Assembly: GCA_049999765.1 (NCBI GenBank)
Contig: JBNGIQ010009519.1
Location: 62,001-126,000, forward strand
Reading direction: 5' to 3'
Source: Phaeoceros laevis
Lineage: Eukaryota > Anthocerotophyta > Anthocerotopsida > Notothyladales
DNA length: 64,000 bases
Numbering within the stretch: the first letter of the stretch is position 1; each line of letters begins with the position of its first letter. The notes below the pieces were generated by a model, which had not been told where the DNA came from, searched no databases, and saw only the letters and a program-made list of their open reading frames with translations. The translations under genes and the position numbers were made by a program. Below, one piece after another: positions 46,199 through 56,729 of this stretch.

Positions 46199-47670
46199 AT
46201 GACTGGGGACGTTGCAAATGGCAACCGGGCATACAGCAAGAATGGCAAAACAGCAGCACCAAAATTTGCTTTGGCGATGCGGGGAGGCCACGGAGAGGAC
46301 AGCTATGCCAAAAACTCTCAAGCACAAGCCCACATCTTCGGATCTCTCAACTCCATCATGTTCAAAGGAATCCAGTCAGTGACCAAGCTTCCGTCCATTC
46401 CTCCAGGCGCACCAGCATTTCGCATCGCAGATCTGGGGTGCGCCTCTGGCAGGAACACAGTGACAGCCATGGACCTGGTTCTTCGAGAGACGCAGAAGTG
46501 GTATGCCTCCAAGATGGTGGACATGCCCAAGGAAGTGGAGGCCTTCTTCGCAGACTTGCCTGCCAACGACTTCAACACACTCTTCCAGTTGTACTTGCCG
46601 ACCTTGAAACACAGCAGTGCGGCCGTCGCCCATGTCAAGCCATGCTTCGCTGCAGCAGTGGCAGGTTCCTTTTACGGGAGGCTGTTCCCTGCCAAGAGCA
46701 TGCATGTGCTCATGTCTTCTGCCTCCTTGCATTGGATGTCTCAGGTAATCAAGGTACAAGCTGTAGTCGTACTTTCTAGGCTAGCAAAAAATCCCAGGGC
46801 AGCAGGCATGCATGTTTCCCTTGGAAACTTTCGTCTTGAAGTTCATTGATTGATCAGTCTCCTGATGGATGGAACTGCAGATTCCGGAGGCAGTACTGGA
46901 CAAAAAGTCACCAGCCTATAACAAGGGCAGAGTGTGGGTGCAGGATGCGGGACTGGAGACGGCGCTGGCCTACTCCCAACAATCCAAAACCGACCTGAGA
47001 AATTTCCTCCGTTGCAGGGCAGAGGAACTGGTGCCTGGAGGGCTGCTGCTGCTGCTCTTCGGCGGCCGAGTGGACCCCAAGCCCCACTGCCAGCTCCATG
47101 CAGCAGTCACAGGCATGCCCCTGCTGGGAGACATACTGAACCAGGCCTGGAAGGAGCTAGTGGCTGAGGTACGCAAACTTACCAGTCACGAGTGTCGAAA
47201 ATGCTGAGAATTCTCCTAGCGAGGCTTCTCAAGAACATTTGATTAGATGTATGTAGGTGTTTCCCGTGCTTGCGAGCCTAATTAGCTCGTGCCTACAAGT
47301 GCAGGGGATGATAAAGGCGGAAAAGCGGGATGCCTTCAATGTGCCCATCTTCGGCAGGACGCTGGAGGAGGTGAGGGAGGGGATAGAGGAGCAAGAAGCG
47401 TTCGATATCCATCTCCTGGAACAGTTTTCTGCCGTCCCCCTCTTTCCGGCGTCTGAGGAGGCCAGGTTCTTAAACAACCCCAAGGCGTTCGGCAAGTTCT
47501 ACGCGGGGCTGACGAGAAGCACCACCAGCAACCTGGTGGAATCACTCATCAATGCGGAGCAGGCCAATCTCCTGTACGCCCGAATCGAACGCCTTGCTGC
47601 CGAGAACGTCGCTTCCCTGTATGACAAGGTTAAAGTGGTGGCCAATGTAGCAGTTCTTGTGAGGAAGTAA
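46199..47670 (+). CDS. SABATH-family carboxyl methyltransferase 1
   Basis: Three exons (46199-46744, 46881-47168, 47305-47670) give 399 residues with both introns in phase 0. The SAM-binding parts are clear: DSYAKNSQAQ (residues 34-43), RIADLGCASGRNT (75-87) and FFADLPANDFNTLFQLYLP. The substrate side includes AGSFYGRLFPAKSMHVLMSS and ASLHWMSQ before the first intron, then KSPAYNKGRVWVQDAG and AEELVPGGLLLLLFGGR, and a C-terminal ANVAVLVRK. SABATH enzymes transfer methyl from SAM to the carboxyl of small acids such as salicylate, jasmonate, benzoate, cinnamate or indole acetate. The substrate cannot be predicted from this alone. It is the leftmost of three family members in the same orientation over 15 kb, and has its own insert AHVKPCFAAAV where the other two have longer loops. 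Confidence 0.93.
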
Positions 47671-48816
47671 CTGCACAAACTTGTACATTTCATTTGTTAG
47701 ACTCTTGAGAAGGGATCGAACGATATGATCCAAAGCAGAGGGAGGGGGAACACGAGGTAGGAGGAGGAGAAGAATTTACTAACGTGCTTAAGGGAGGACT
47801 GATAGCTATGTAGACTTACAACTTAATTGCACATGTACAATCTTTTCAGCCACCAGGAATGTCAGATAAGTCTTCAAACTTGTGAAGTGCTGTGTGACTA
47901 GCAGGAACTCCGGATTCGTCATTTTTTTGTATAGACTACCCGACTGTTTAGCTAATAGCTTGGATGGACTCTAGAATCAGTCTCAGCACACGGAAGAATA
48001 CGGTTAACTGCCAGTGTTGGTGGGAAGGGACTTGAAGCGGATCGACTTTGTTTGGAGGTTTTGAAGTTTTGGGAGCAGAGCAGATATACGAGTCGCATTC
48101 TTTAGCTGCATGTGATTAATGCCGGTTGGTGGTCAGCATACAGCAAGGAAAGTAGGTTTTTTCTTGTGCTCAGGCAGGGTGAAACCACAGCGGTGCAAGG
48201 CGTTTCCGTCGGCTGCTTGGGATGCGGCATGTCAACCACCACACTGGAGGTTCAATGAGTACGCGCTTTGGAGTCTGGACTGTGGAGGTTTATTTATCGT
48301 GATTAAAAGACCAAAGGAGAGTCGGGACAGACCTACAGGGTGGCAGTCACCTTTAGTAGAAATAGATCTATTAAAATTTGTAGACCAGATGAGGGTGGGC
48401 CCTCAAGAGTATGAGACACCATGAAGGTCATTAGAAGTCACCCTGGTTACAAAGTTTTAGTTCTAATTTAGAACCTTTAAACTTTTAAGGCCTTCTTTCT
48501 GTTTCTAGATAGAGGCTGAAAAGTTCGGTGTGAAAACGTTTCCAACTTGGAACGAAGTTCAAACACTGAAATAGAAGAAAGTTCAAGAAACCTAGGAGAG
48601 AAAAACCGAGGCCCAAGGCGCGTACGTACATTCTACCAAGCGCCAAGGAGGAGTGCGGCATTATAATCAGCACATTCTTGGGCTTACCTACGCTGTCTCC
48701 TTGTGTTGCACCTCCAGGAACCTCGTTCGCGGTCTGACATCTGACGAGAGGAGGGGCACGTTGTGTCGGAGAGCGAGGGCGACGGAGGAGGCGAGAGCTG
48801 CGCATCGATTACATCC
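47671..48816. other. Intergenic, no gene recognised
   Basis: 3' flank of SABATH 1 and the upstream region of the kinase relic. No domain-bearing frame or repeat was noticed. Confidence 0.45.
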
Positions 48817-49216
48817 ATGGATATAGAAATGTTGGATGTGAGTGGTGGATTTGGACTCAATTACCATAACCTCACCTCCATGCTTTCGAGTGAACGATTT
48901 TTGGTAGAGGAAAATTTTTTTGCAGCTAGATATAGTTTGAAGGAAGTGCTTGGTGAAGGAGCATATGATTGCACAAGGATTTGTATCGATCAACTCACCG
49001 GGGAAAAACTTGCTTCCATGGATATAGAAATGCTGGATGTGAGTGGTGGATTTGGACTCAATTACCATAACGTCACCTCCATGCTTTGCAGTGAACAATT
49101 TTTGGTGGAGAAAAAGATTTTTGCAGCTAGATATAGTTTGAAGGAAGTGCTTGGTGAAGGATCATATGGTTGCACAAGGATTTGTATTGATCAACTCACC
49201 GGGGAAAAGCTTGCTT
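48815..49216 (+). repeat. Tandem duplication, 201-bp period, in the kinase head
   Basis: Two copies begin with CCATGGATATAGAAATG at 48815 and 49016. The period is 201 bp, exactly 67 codons, so frame is kept and the second copy brings its own ATG. Copies differ at about a dozen positions. A further 42-bp duplication (ATTAGTGAAGATGAAAGTGA...) occurs at 49321 and 49363. Confidence 0.9.
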
Positions 49217-50006
49217 GTAAGACAATTTCAAAAGCAAGGTGGCCATCTAGGAAGATAGCCATGGAGCTAGCAATCTTACAAAACTTGCCACAACATATCA
49301 ACCTTATTGGAGTCAGGGCTATTAGTGAAGATGAAAGTGAAGATGAAAGAACTGTATACACTATTAGTGAAGATGAAAGTGAAGATGAAAGAACTGTATA
49401 CATCGTAATGGAATTGTGTGAAGGAGGGGAACTAAAAAGTAACCATGCATACAGCGAATTCCAAGCTAGTATTATCATGCAAGGCATTTGAAAGGAGTAT
49501 TAAGTTGTCATAAGAGCCATGTGTTACATCTGGATCTGAAGCCGCAAAATATTTTATTTAAATACGCAAAATCCTTCCAAGTGAAGTTGGTAGACTTTGG
49601 AGCATCCACATACCACCATGCGGAAGATCAAGAGTCTAGGCATGAAATAATGGTTGGCACTCTTCCTTACATGGCTCCGGAGGTGTTAGATCTAGATTAT
49701 GGACGAGCAGCAGATGTATGGAGTGCAGGAGTGATTCTTCATGAGATGTTAACTAGCCGGAAACCTTTCAAGGGAGAATCTCCACAAGAAATGTTTGACT
49801 CCATAAATGATCCACATGCGCTGCTGGATATGCGCACAAAGGGTGGAAAGCAAATTTCTGTTGCAGCAAAGGATCTTATACAGAGTATGCTAACAATAAA
49901 TGAGGAGGATCGTTCAACTCCACAAGAGGTTTTGGATCATGTCTGGTTCACAAAAGCTTTAGGTGACCCTTTGTGGCCGGGGGTCATGTTACATAACTGT
50001 AGTTAA
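48817..50006 (+). pseudogene. Broken intronless protein kinase (CDPK/SnRK-like fold) with internal duplications
   Basis: The open frame from the ATG at 48817 ends at a stop at 49489-49491 inside the kinase domain; the rest continues in another frame from HLKGVLSCHKSH (49485) to a stop at 50006. A one-base shift near 49480 explains this. The first 67 codons, including half a glycine loop (VLGEGAYDC), are duplicated so that the second copy supplies the working loop VLGEGSYGCTRICIDQLTGE and the Lys of ACKTISK. A 14-codon unit (ISEDESEDERTVY) is also repeated twice. Later motifs are present: LHLDLKPQNILF, KLVDFGAS, GTLPYMAPEVL and DVWSAGVILHEM. The HRD motif reads HLD, losing the Arg. No EF hands follow, and there are no introns. 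I take it as a retrocopy-like pseudogene; a sequencing error at the shift would be the alternative, leaving a kinase of about 395 residues. Confidence 0.8.
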
Positions 50007-51381
50007 GTTGTAACATTTAGTTAATCAAAATTAAGAAGTTCCTGTGTGTTTTCTCCGCTCCCGGCCTCCCGGCATGGCATGTTGAGCCAAGATGAGCAAG
50101 CTTCACAGCTTCATCGATATGCAAATGTGCCGCCAATCGATCAGACAATATCAAAGGAAAACTGAACGGCACCCAGAGGCTCCAGGCCCATGCATAGATT
50201 CCTTCCGCTTTATGAGTTGGACAATTGCCATTGCAAGAGGTATATGCAATAGCAGCAACGGAGCACACATTTGCAGTTGGGAAGAGTTACGCAGAGTGCA
50301 GTCCTTGCAGAGACCTCGGGATTTGGAGCTGCAATGCATGCTAGTGGGAAGGAAGAGAATGGCCAATCTTTTTCTGGCAAGGCAGTTTTGGAGTTCCTGG
50401 GATGCTCACTCATTACGCCCAAATTGTTGATCCAAGACGCTGCACTTCAGCTGTTGTGGACCCCATCGGTCATGGCATTCGAACGCAAAGAATCTTATGG
50501 CAACTGGCCAGCATTTTACTGGATGCACGCATTTCACTTACTGTGAGCTGGGCAGCTATCCGGGCCCAGCTGATGAAATGGAGAGCTTGGAGTTCAGCAG
50601 CAGCAGCAGCAGTCTCATCCAGGGGTGGCAATATGTGCAGTGACGTCCAGTTGGCTCCTGCTCCTAGAGCTTGTAAGGAGCATTCATGAATCTGCCTAGA
50701 TCACAAACTCTTTCCCTCTCACAAACTGTCGCATCCGAGACGCTTCTTTACGACAAATAAGCACGGAGCAGGGACAGAGACTACTATCAAACGGGTGGAA
50801 AAACTTGCCACCATGGACACAAGCAAACCCAGGGTGGGTTCACAAACAAGCGGCAGGGTGGTGAGGAGGGTGTTCCCGATATCCAATGTCCGACAAGAAC
50901 AGAACAGACTGCAACAAAGTGCCGCAGTCGAGAAGGGCACTGCTGTCCGACTGCATGCAATGCAGCTCCTCTCCTTGGCTTCTGCACGTTCTGCCGCAAT
51001 TCATGTAGAGATATGTAAAATGAAGTGAGGCTTTGCAACGGTCCAAGAGAATATACCACAACCGTGGACTTGGCCAAATAGGCACCTCCATACATTGCGT
51101 GCTAGCACCTCCTTGCTTTCCTGACTCCGGTCCTTTCCTCCCACGACCTATGCTAGGGGGGGTGCAGAGGCAACGTCGGACAAGCGCCCCGAGGTACTGG
51201 CTGCGAAGCCCATGCCATGCACCAGCTTTTGGTTGTCTTCACCTGGTCTCCTCATCGTAATCCGAGATAGATAACATAGAGTCGGAAAAGCTTCTCTCAT
51301 CAGGCTTTTACGCACCAGTAACTGTTCTGGACCGTCGGTGTGGCTGGCCGAGGGCCACTGCGAACCTAGCTGCTGGGCCAT
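50007..51381. other. Intergenic, no gene recognised
   Basis: Open frames at 50092-50430, 50402-50689 and 50795-51028 (plus) and 50787-51095 (minus) show no familiar domain and cannot be joined by splice sites in any convincing way. A CAG-type run (50598-50620) gives a poly-Ser or poly-Ala stretch. Confidence 0.4.
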
Positions 51382-51779
51382 TCTGGAAGATATGATCCAC
51401 GCTGCTTTTCCACGGCTGCGCTTTAGTGCCCCGACAGCCGAGGGTGGTGGGCAAGGGACGGGGGTGTGCCCAGGGAGAGTTACTTCTCGAAACTTTGCTT
51501 CACTGTAGAAGTGTTGCGGTGCAGGTGCCTGCCATGGCGCCCACCAATTTGTTGAGCCTGTCAGAGGATTGTTTGGCTCTCTGGAAGATATGATCCCTCG
51601 CTCCTTTGCCACGGCTTCGTTTCAGTGTCCAGACAGCGAGGGTGGTGGGCAAGGACGAGGGTGCCTGCTCAGGGAGAATTGCTTCTCGGAACTTTGCTTC
51701 AGTGTAGAAGTGTTTTGGTGCAGGTGCCTGCCATGGCGCCTACCATATTGTCGAGTCTGCCAGAGGATTGTTTGGCTCT
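51382..51779 (+). repeat. Tandem duplication, 198-bp period, spanning promoter and start of the F-box gene
   Basis: Two copies begin TCTGGAAGATATGATCC at about 51382 and 51580 and include the shared strings GAGGGTGGTGGGCAAGG, TTGCTTCA.TGTAGAAGTGTT and GGTGCAGGTGCCTGCCATGG. Each ends within the first codons of the F-box. The left copy (ATG at 51534) codes for MAPTNLLSLSEDCLALWKI and then hits a stop, because its coding part joins straight to the next unit. Confidence 0.88.
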
Positions 51780-52787
51780 CATCCTGGCTTGCACCAGCCC
51801 CGCTGAAGCTAGCAGGTTGGCGTGCGTATCTCGATCCTTTGCTGCAGCGGCTCACTCCGATACGATGTGGGAGAATCTCCTGCCATCCAACTACTGCGAA
51901 ATCTACAGCAGTGCCATATTGTGCAAGAAGAATGCCAACGACGGCAGTGGGCACGTAAGTAAGAAGGAGATTGTGGAATGGCTGGCCAAGGGCGTATACC
52001 TGTCCAACGGCCTTCAGAGGTACTTGCTGCTGCCCAAGACCGGGGCCGTGTGCAGAATGCTGTCTCTAGCAGGTATGGATGTGGCCTGGAGACATGACGT
52101 AAAATCCTGGAGATGGGAGGATTCCAGAAGTTCCCACTTCGGCAAGGTAGAATCATTACAATTTTGCTGTTATTGGATAGCTGATTTCTGTTGTTGGATG
52201 GGCCGTGACAAAAGTTCTATCATTCATTGCTGATGGCACATAGTGGTTACTTACCCGTGAATTTACACCTTCCTTTGCTGAGCAGGAATTTGTATGCTGA
52301 TGCCAGCCACAACCCCTGGTTTTTGCAGGTTGCCCATTTGCTGGCGGTCACCTGGCTCGAAATCAGAGGCAAATGGAGCTGTTCCCTACCGCCGGGCTTG
52401 TACTCTGTCATGTGGAGGCTTAAATTAGCAAATCCCAGGGGAGGTCGAGCTCACTTCCTATCCTGGAAGGAACCATTGTGGTTTTCTGTTTCCACCGGTG
52501 ACGGCCAGGTTCTGTACAAACACCTTGACTTGTCTCAGGCTCCAAAGAGAGGGTATGAGGAATGGTTTGAATTCGAGGTGGGGCAAATCACCATCAATGG
52601 CTCGCGCTTGTATGTGAGTCACCTCAACCTGGAGTTCTACATCAAGGAGCTGGATTGTTCCTATTGGAAAGGAGGTCTGTTTCTGGATTGCCTCACACTT
52701 CGACCCACTGTGTGCGTTGACGAGATCTACAGGGAGTCTGACGACAAGTATTTGAGTAAACTGCGGGGCAGAACAGGTGTGTTTTGA
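51733..52787 (+). CDS. F-box/PP2 (phloem protein 2-like lectin domain) protein
   Basis: Two exons (51733-52146 and 52329-52787) give 290 residues. The F-box is at the very N-terminus: ILSSLPEDCLALILACTSPA, then EASRLACVSRSFAAAAHSD and MWENLLPSNY. The linker contains KKEIVEWLAKGVYLSNGLQR and YLLLPKTGAVCRMLSLAG, a conserved part of this family. The C-terminal PP2/Nictaba-like domain starts in exon 1 (AWRHDVKSWRWEDSRSSHFG) and continues as VTWLEIRGKWSCSLPPGLYS, VMWRLKLANPRGG, WFEFEVGQITINGS and a final CLTLRPT. Such proteins link an SCF ubiquitin ligase, through SKP1, to a glycan-binding module that picks target glycoproteins. The single intron position agrees with the family. The 5' end lies in a tandem duplication, so two near-identical promoter copies sit in front of it. 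Confidence 0.92.
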
Positions 52788-53403
52788 GTGCTAGTACTAC
52801 CTGCGCTTAGGCCAGGCTGTCTGAGATCCCCAGGAACTCTAACTCAATGGCAGTTGAAGAGACCGAGGTGCCATTCATCATCTATGTCACCCCTTGTAGT
52901 GTAGAGGTCGTGTTCCGAGATTGCTGTGACAAATTGGTAATGAGGCAAAGCAAGAAAGTGGCAACGTAATAATGGTGGATAGACTTACTCTAGAAAGATA
53001 AGAATTCTCCAGAGAATCAACTATCAAAGGTGAGAACAGCCAAGGGCAGAGGCAGAGTGTCACCATGTATAACACCTCAAACTTAGAACCAGGCCAACGT
53101 AAGTATGACAATAAGAGCCTTGAAGCAAAAAGGGAAACACAGCAAGCCACAGAAAAAGCAGAAGGGCAGTAGGACAAGAAGTTTATTTCCAGTGTTCCAG
53201 AAGTATGTCTAGACTATATATGTTTTCAGTCTTGTCTTCTTCTCAGTCATGACTCCCAACATAGTTTAGCATTACCAGTGCTGTCCCAATGTTGAGTAGG
53301 CGCTTATCTACATTTGAGGTTGGAAGCAAGGAACATATAAGAGTCAATACATTTGAAGATCGCTCGTTCTCCCCAGTTTTTCGCATTGCCCAGCCCAGCC
53401 GTG
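52788..53403. other. Intergenic, no gene recognised
   Basis: 3' flank of the F-box gene. No coding frame or repeat was recognised. Confidence 0.5.
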
Positions 53404-53444
53404 CTGATCCTACGACCCTGCCTGGTACAGGGTCGTAGGATCAG
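53404..53444. repeat. Perfect 17-bp inverted repeat with a 7-nt loop
   Basis: CTGATCCTACGACCCTG at 53404-53420 is followed by CCTGGTA and then by its exact reverse complement at 53428-53444. Such a perfect stem is unlikely by chance. It is too short for a miRNA precursor and could be a foldback transposon remnant or a hairpin-forming site. Confidence 0.9.
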
Positions 53445-54946
53445 TTGAGGAAAACGTCTTGAACAATTTTTCGTTCGATATTTGCGGTAATGGGGATATT
53501 CGCTTAGTTTTTAAGGTTTCCATGATTGGTGGCGTTTCTAAGCGAGAGGAGATTGGATGGCGCCTGGAGATGCCCGCAAGCTCCGCGTATTCACCAGCTG
53601 GCGAAGCTGTTGCGAAACGCAGCGGCGGCAGACAGCGGCACCAGGCAGCAGCGGTAGGCAACGGTGGCGAGGCGGCGAGCGCGAGCAGCAGCGCGATGGC
53701 ATACCGTACCACACGAAGGAAGCGCGATGCATACGGTTGCAACGGCGAAACTTATGGGTTCCGGAACCTAGAACTTTCCGATTTGTTGCAACCTGCTGGG
53801 AACCCTAGTTTTTGAGTAAACTTCGTCATCAACATTGAACAGTCCATATGAGGAAGACATGCACTGACCGGTTCTCCCAGGGAGCTACACCTCAACGTAT
53901 AAAGCCTGAAGCTGCACCCGAGGACTTAGAACTCTTTACGTGCACTCAATTTACAAGTGAAATGGAAGCGGTCAGCAGCAACCAGCATCCCAGCACCGAG
54001 TCACGCCCCATCTACACCTTCCTAGAAACCATCAGTCATATTTTTTCCCCTAGTGGGGGTTTTGTCTATGACTAAGCTTGCAGGTTTTGTTGCCTACAAA
54101 TGCTATAAAACCCAGCGAATGCAGCATAAGTGATGACAACCCGTGTATGTGGGATGATTTCAATGCACGGAGTAATATGTCAAATTATTTCAATGCAATT
54201 CTCAGTGTTCTGAAGGAACTTAGCTAGAAGTAGTGCTCGTCGCATGTGGACTTCTGACTCCATGTGTGTTTGGTGGAGGACTGATGGAGTGCTAGAATTA
54301 ACAATTGAGCTATTCAAACTTTTGAAGGATCATACAAACTTCATTATGTACTAGCATACATCTTCAATGAGATTGTTAGATCATGCAGCTTCGTTCCATC
54401 ATGGGGAGCTGGAGAAGCCCTCCCCCTATTCAAGGAAGGTCACTGGACTGATCCATAATATACATATATAGATGCATCTTGTTCAAGATTATTATCTGTC
54501 TTTCCTATTGGAACTTTTTCCAAGCTGAGTTCATGTTGTGCAAGCTGAGCTCATGTTGTTACTCACTTAAATAGCTAGTTCATTCAAAGCAGAGGGCTAC
54601 GCATTGTTCAAAATTTTTGAAAATTCTATAATGTGAATTGAGGACTCAAACAAATATTCATTCATGAATAATGTTAAATTCTGTTCTTTCAAATCAGGAC
54701 AACGTAATCCCTATTATATGTAGACCTGCACTTCTCAAAAGGGACTCCAAGGTTATCCATCTTCTATGATCAACATCCAAACAAAAGGGTTACCAGAAAT
54801 GCTAGCCCCTCATATCCTTCTTTCTTACACTGTCACCTATTCAAATTCATGCTCCATATCACACAACCACAGTGTCCTCGTCGTCTTCCTCTTTCACACG
54901 TTGCTGGCATGTTATTTTCCCTTGTCAGGATGTGCTCGGTAGGATG

Positions 54947-55008
54947 TGCTCATGGATGTGAGAATTGCTCATGGATGTGAGAAGTTGCTCATGGATGTGA
55001 GAAGTTGT
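54947..55008. repeat. Short tandem repeat, about three copies of a 20-bp unit
   Basis: GCTCATGGATGTGAGA recurs at about 54948, 54967 and 54987, separated by variable AGTT or ATT joints. A partial copy (GGATGTGCTC) lies just before. Confidence 0.85.
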
Positions 55009-55345
55009 GCTTCAATTCACAAAATTCGTGAGAATAATACAAATGAAATTTCTCATTCAGATTCTACAATTAAGATTTTACTTAATTTATTGAATTGGTT
55101 GCCACGGAATATTCATTTTTTTATTTATGGAACCATGGGCACTCTAGTTATTTTCAGCTTGTTAACTGCAGCTAGTTATTTGACTCATTTCACGGCTACA
55201 TGATTGCTGGTGTAATTAGTAGCTAGTAGCTAGAAATCGCTAAAAAGAAAGAATCATTTGGCAAATTGGCACCTAGCTAGTTATTTGCCATTACTTCACA
55301 TACAAAATAATATAGCTAAAGCGTAGTCTATGTAAAAGGTATAAT

Positions 55346-55440
55346 CGTTTAACCGGTTAATCGGTTTGAACTTTTTTAAACGGTTTGACCTTTTAATCCG
55401 GTCATCCGGTAAAAAAGTTCAAACTGGTTAAAGGGTTTAT
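55346..55440. repeat. Imperfect long palindrome (arms about 35 bp)
   Basis: The core GTTTGAACTTTTTTA at 55364-55378 pairs exactly with TAAAAAAGTTCAAAC at 55410-55424. Pairing extends outward with mismatches into ACCGGTTAA-like sequence on the left and GGTTAAAGGGTTTAT on the right. It may be a small foldback element. Confidence 0.7.
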
Positions 55441-55464
55441 ATGTTTCAAAACTAACAATAACTT

Positions 55465-55540
55465 AGCTTGAGAAAGCAGTCAATTGGTAGAGCATTGGGG
55501 TTGGGGAAAGGGAGGTTGTCTGTTTGACCCTCTCAGGGCC
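55465..55540 (+). repeat. tRNA-like (A-box/B-box) segment, possible SINE head or tRNA pseudogene
   Basis: GCAGTCAATTGGTAGAGCAT resembles the D arm and A box of a tRNA (TAGCTCAATTGGTAGAGCAT), and about 25 bp later GGTTGTCTGTTTGACCCTC resembles a T arm and B box. The acceptor stem is not convincing and the anticodon arm (around TTGGGGTTGGGGAAAG) does not pair well, so it is not a working tRNA gene. Confidence 0.35.
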
Positions 55541-56729
55541 CTCTCAAACCAATGAGCCTTGGCCTAGAACTTTGGAAGGATTTGAATTTTGACAGATAGA
55601 AGATACAATGTGCATTAGGAAGTATGACATTAGGACTGACTTTATGGTCCTTAATGAGGTTTTAAAACTTTTTAACCATTTTCAAGACCCCTTGTAAGGG
55701 TGAAAACCGTTTATGACCCTTTGAGCAACAACACAGCACTAGGCCTCCCAATGGCCCGCCTACTAGGTAAACTCGCAGACGCGTACCCATGCGCTGCTCT
55801 TTATTACACTGAGCAAGATACAAGCCTCACGCACATGAGCTATGGCTTCCGCGGCCGGCTCCTCGTGAGTACCGGAAGACCAGAATGAGAGAAAGACTTA
55901 CAATCTGACTGACTCACCGACTGTCTGTCCTCCTCTGAGACAGAGTCCTTTATATGCCTAGTCTAATCCTCTAGAAGGAATCTAGGAACTTAACTTAGCA
56001 TCTAACATGGGAGTTCCCTCAACCATGACAACTTCCAGTTCAAGTCCTAGTTACCTTATTACCCAAGTAACTTCTAGAATTTACAGTGCTTATGACTCTT
56101 TGGGCCTTTTTCCCATGAGGTAATCATGTCAACACGTGTTATTTTGGAAAAAAATTACATGCCTCCATGGCCCTATTGTAAAGGCTTGCGAATCTAATAA
56201 ATTTTGTTTTGATAAACCACTCAAATTCCCACCCTGCCTGATTCACACTATTTGTGGCTGTTACGAGGGCGCAGCCCATGATTTCGGTGCCTACTTTAGG
56301 CCGCGACGTCGTGTGAGACCGAGCTGGCCGTTGCCACCTGGGCTTTGCAAGCTGCACAAAGAGATCAAACCTGTCCGGTTCCTCCCAAAACAAAGAAAAG
56401 GACGCTGCCGCCCTGGCTGTCCTGCCCACCACAGGCACAGGAGAAGACATGGTCGTAACGTAGCTAATCTGGCCACTTGTTTCCGGTTTCCGGGATGAGA
56501 GACACCTTCGTCTGTGCCCTTTCCCCACACAATCAGTGTAGTCAACTGGCAGTTCCCGGCGAGGAATTAGCGGACTTCCATAAAGAGGCTGTACGCTGAG
56601 CTGCAGAGTCCTGAATGGAACCACCAGCGCCTCCTGTGCCCGCGTAAGCAAGCTTGCGGAATTCATCCATCGTCCGCAATCCAAATCCGGTTGCGGTGAA
56701 CTCACGTAAGGAGGCCTGCTGCTTCCAAA

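Larger units (their letters stand above)
53445..56729. other. Long AT-richer stretch with repeats, no gene recognised
   Basis: A 118-codon frame at 53459-53815 (plus) is rich in Ala, Ser and Arg and matches nothing I know. From 54100 to 56100 the DNA is clearly more AT-rich than the gene regions and contains the minisatellite, palindrome and tRNA-like segment listed separately. The last 500 bp before 56730 should hold the promoter of SABATH 2. Confidence 0.45.

Noticed and set aside
53404-53444. miRNA precursor
   Set aside because: The stem is 17 bp with a 7-nt loop, shorter than a 20-22 nt duplex; no longer fold surrounds it.
53459-53815. 118-residue Ala/Ser/Arg-rich protein
   Set aside because: Low-complexity sequence, no recognisable motif and no clear gene context; a chance frame is as likely.
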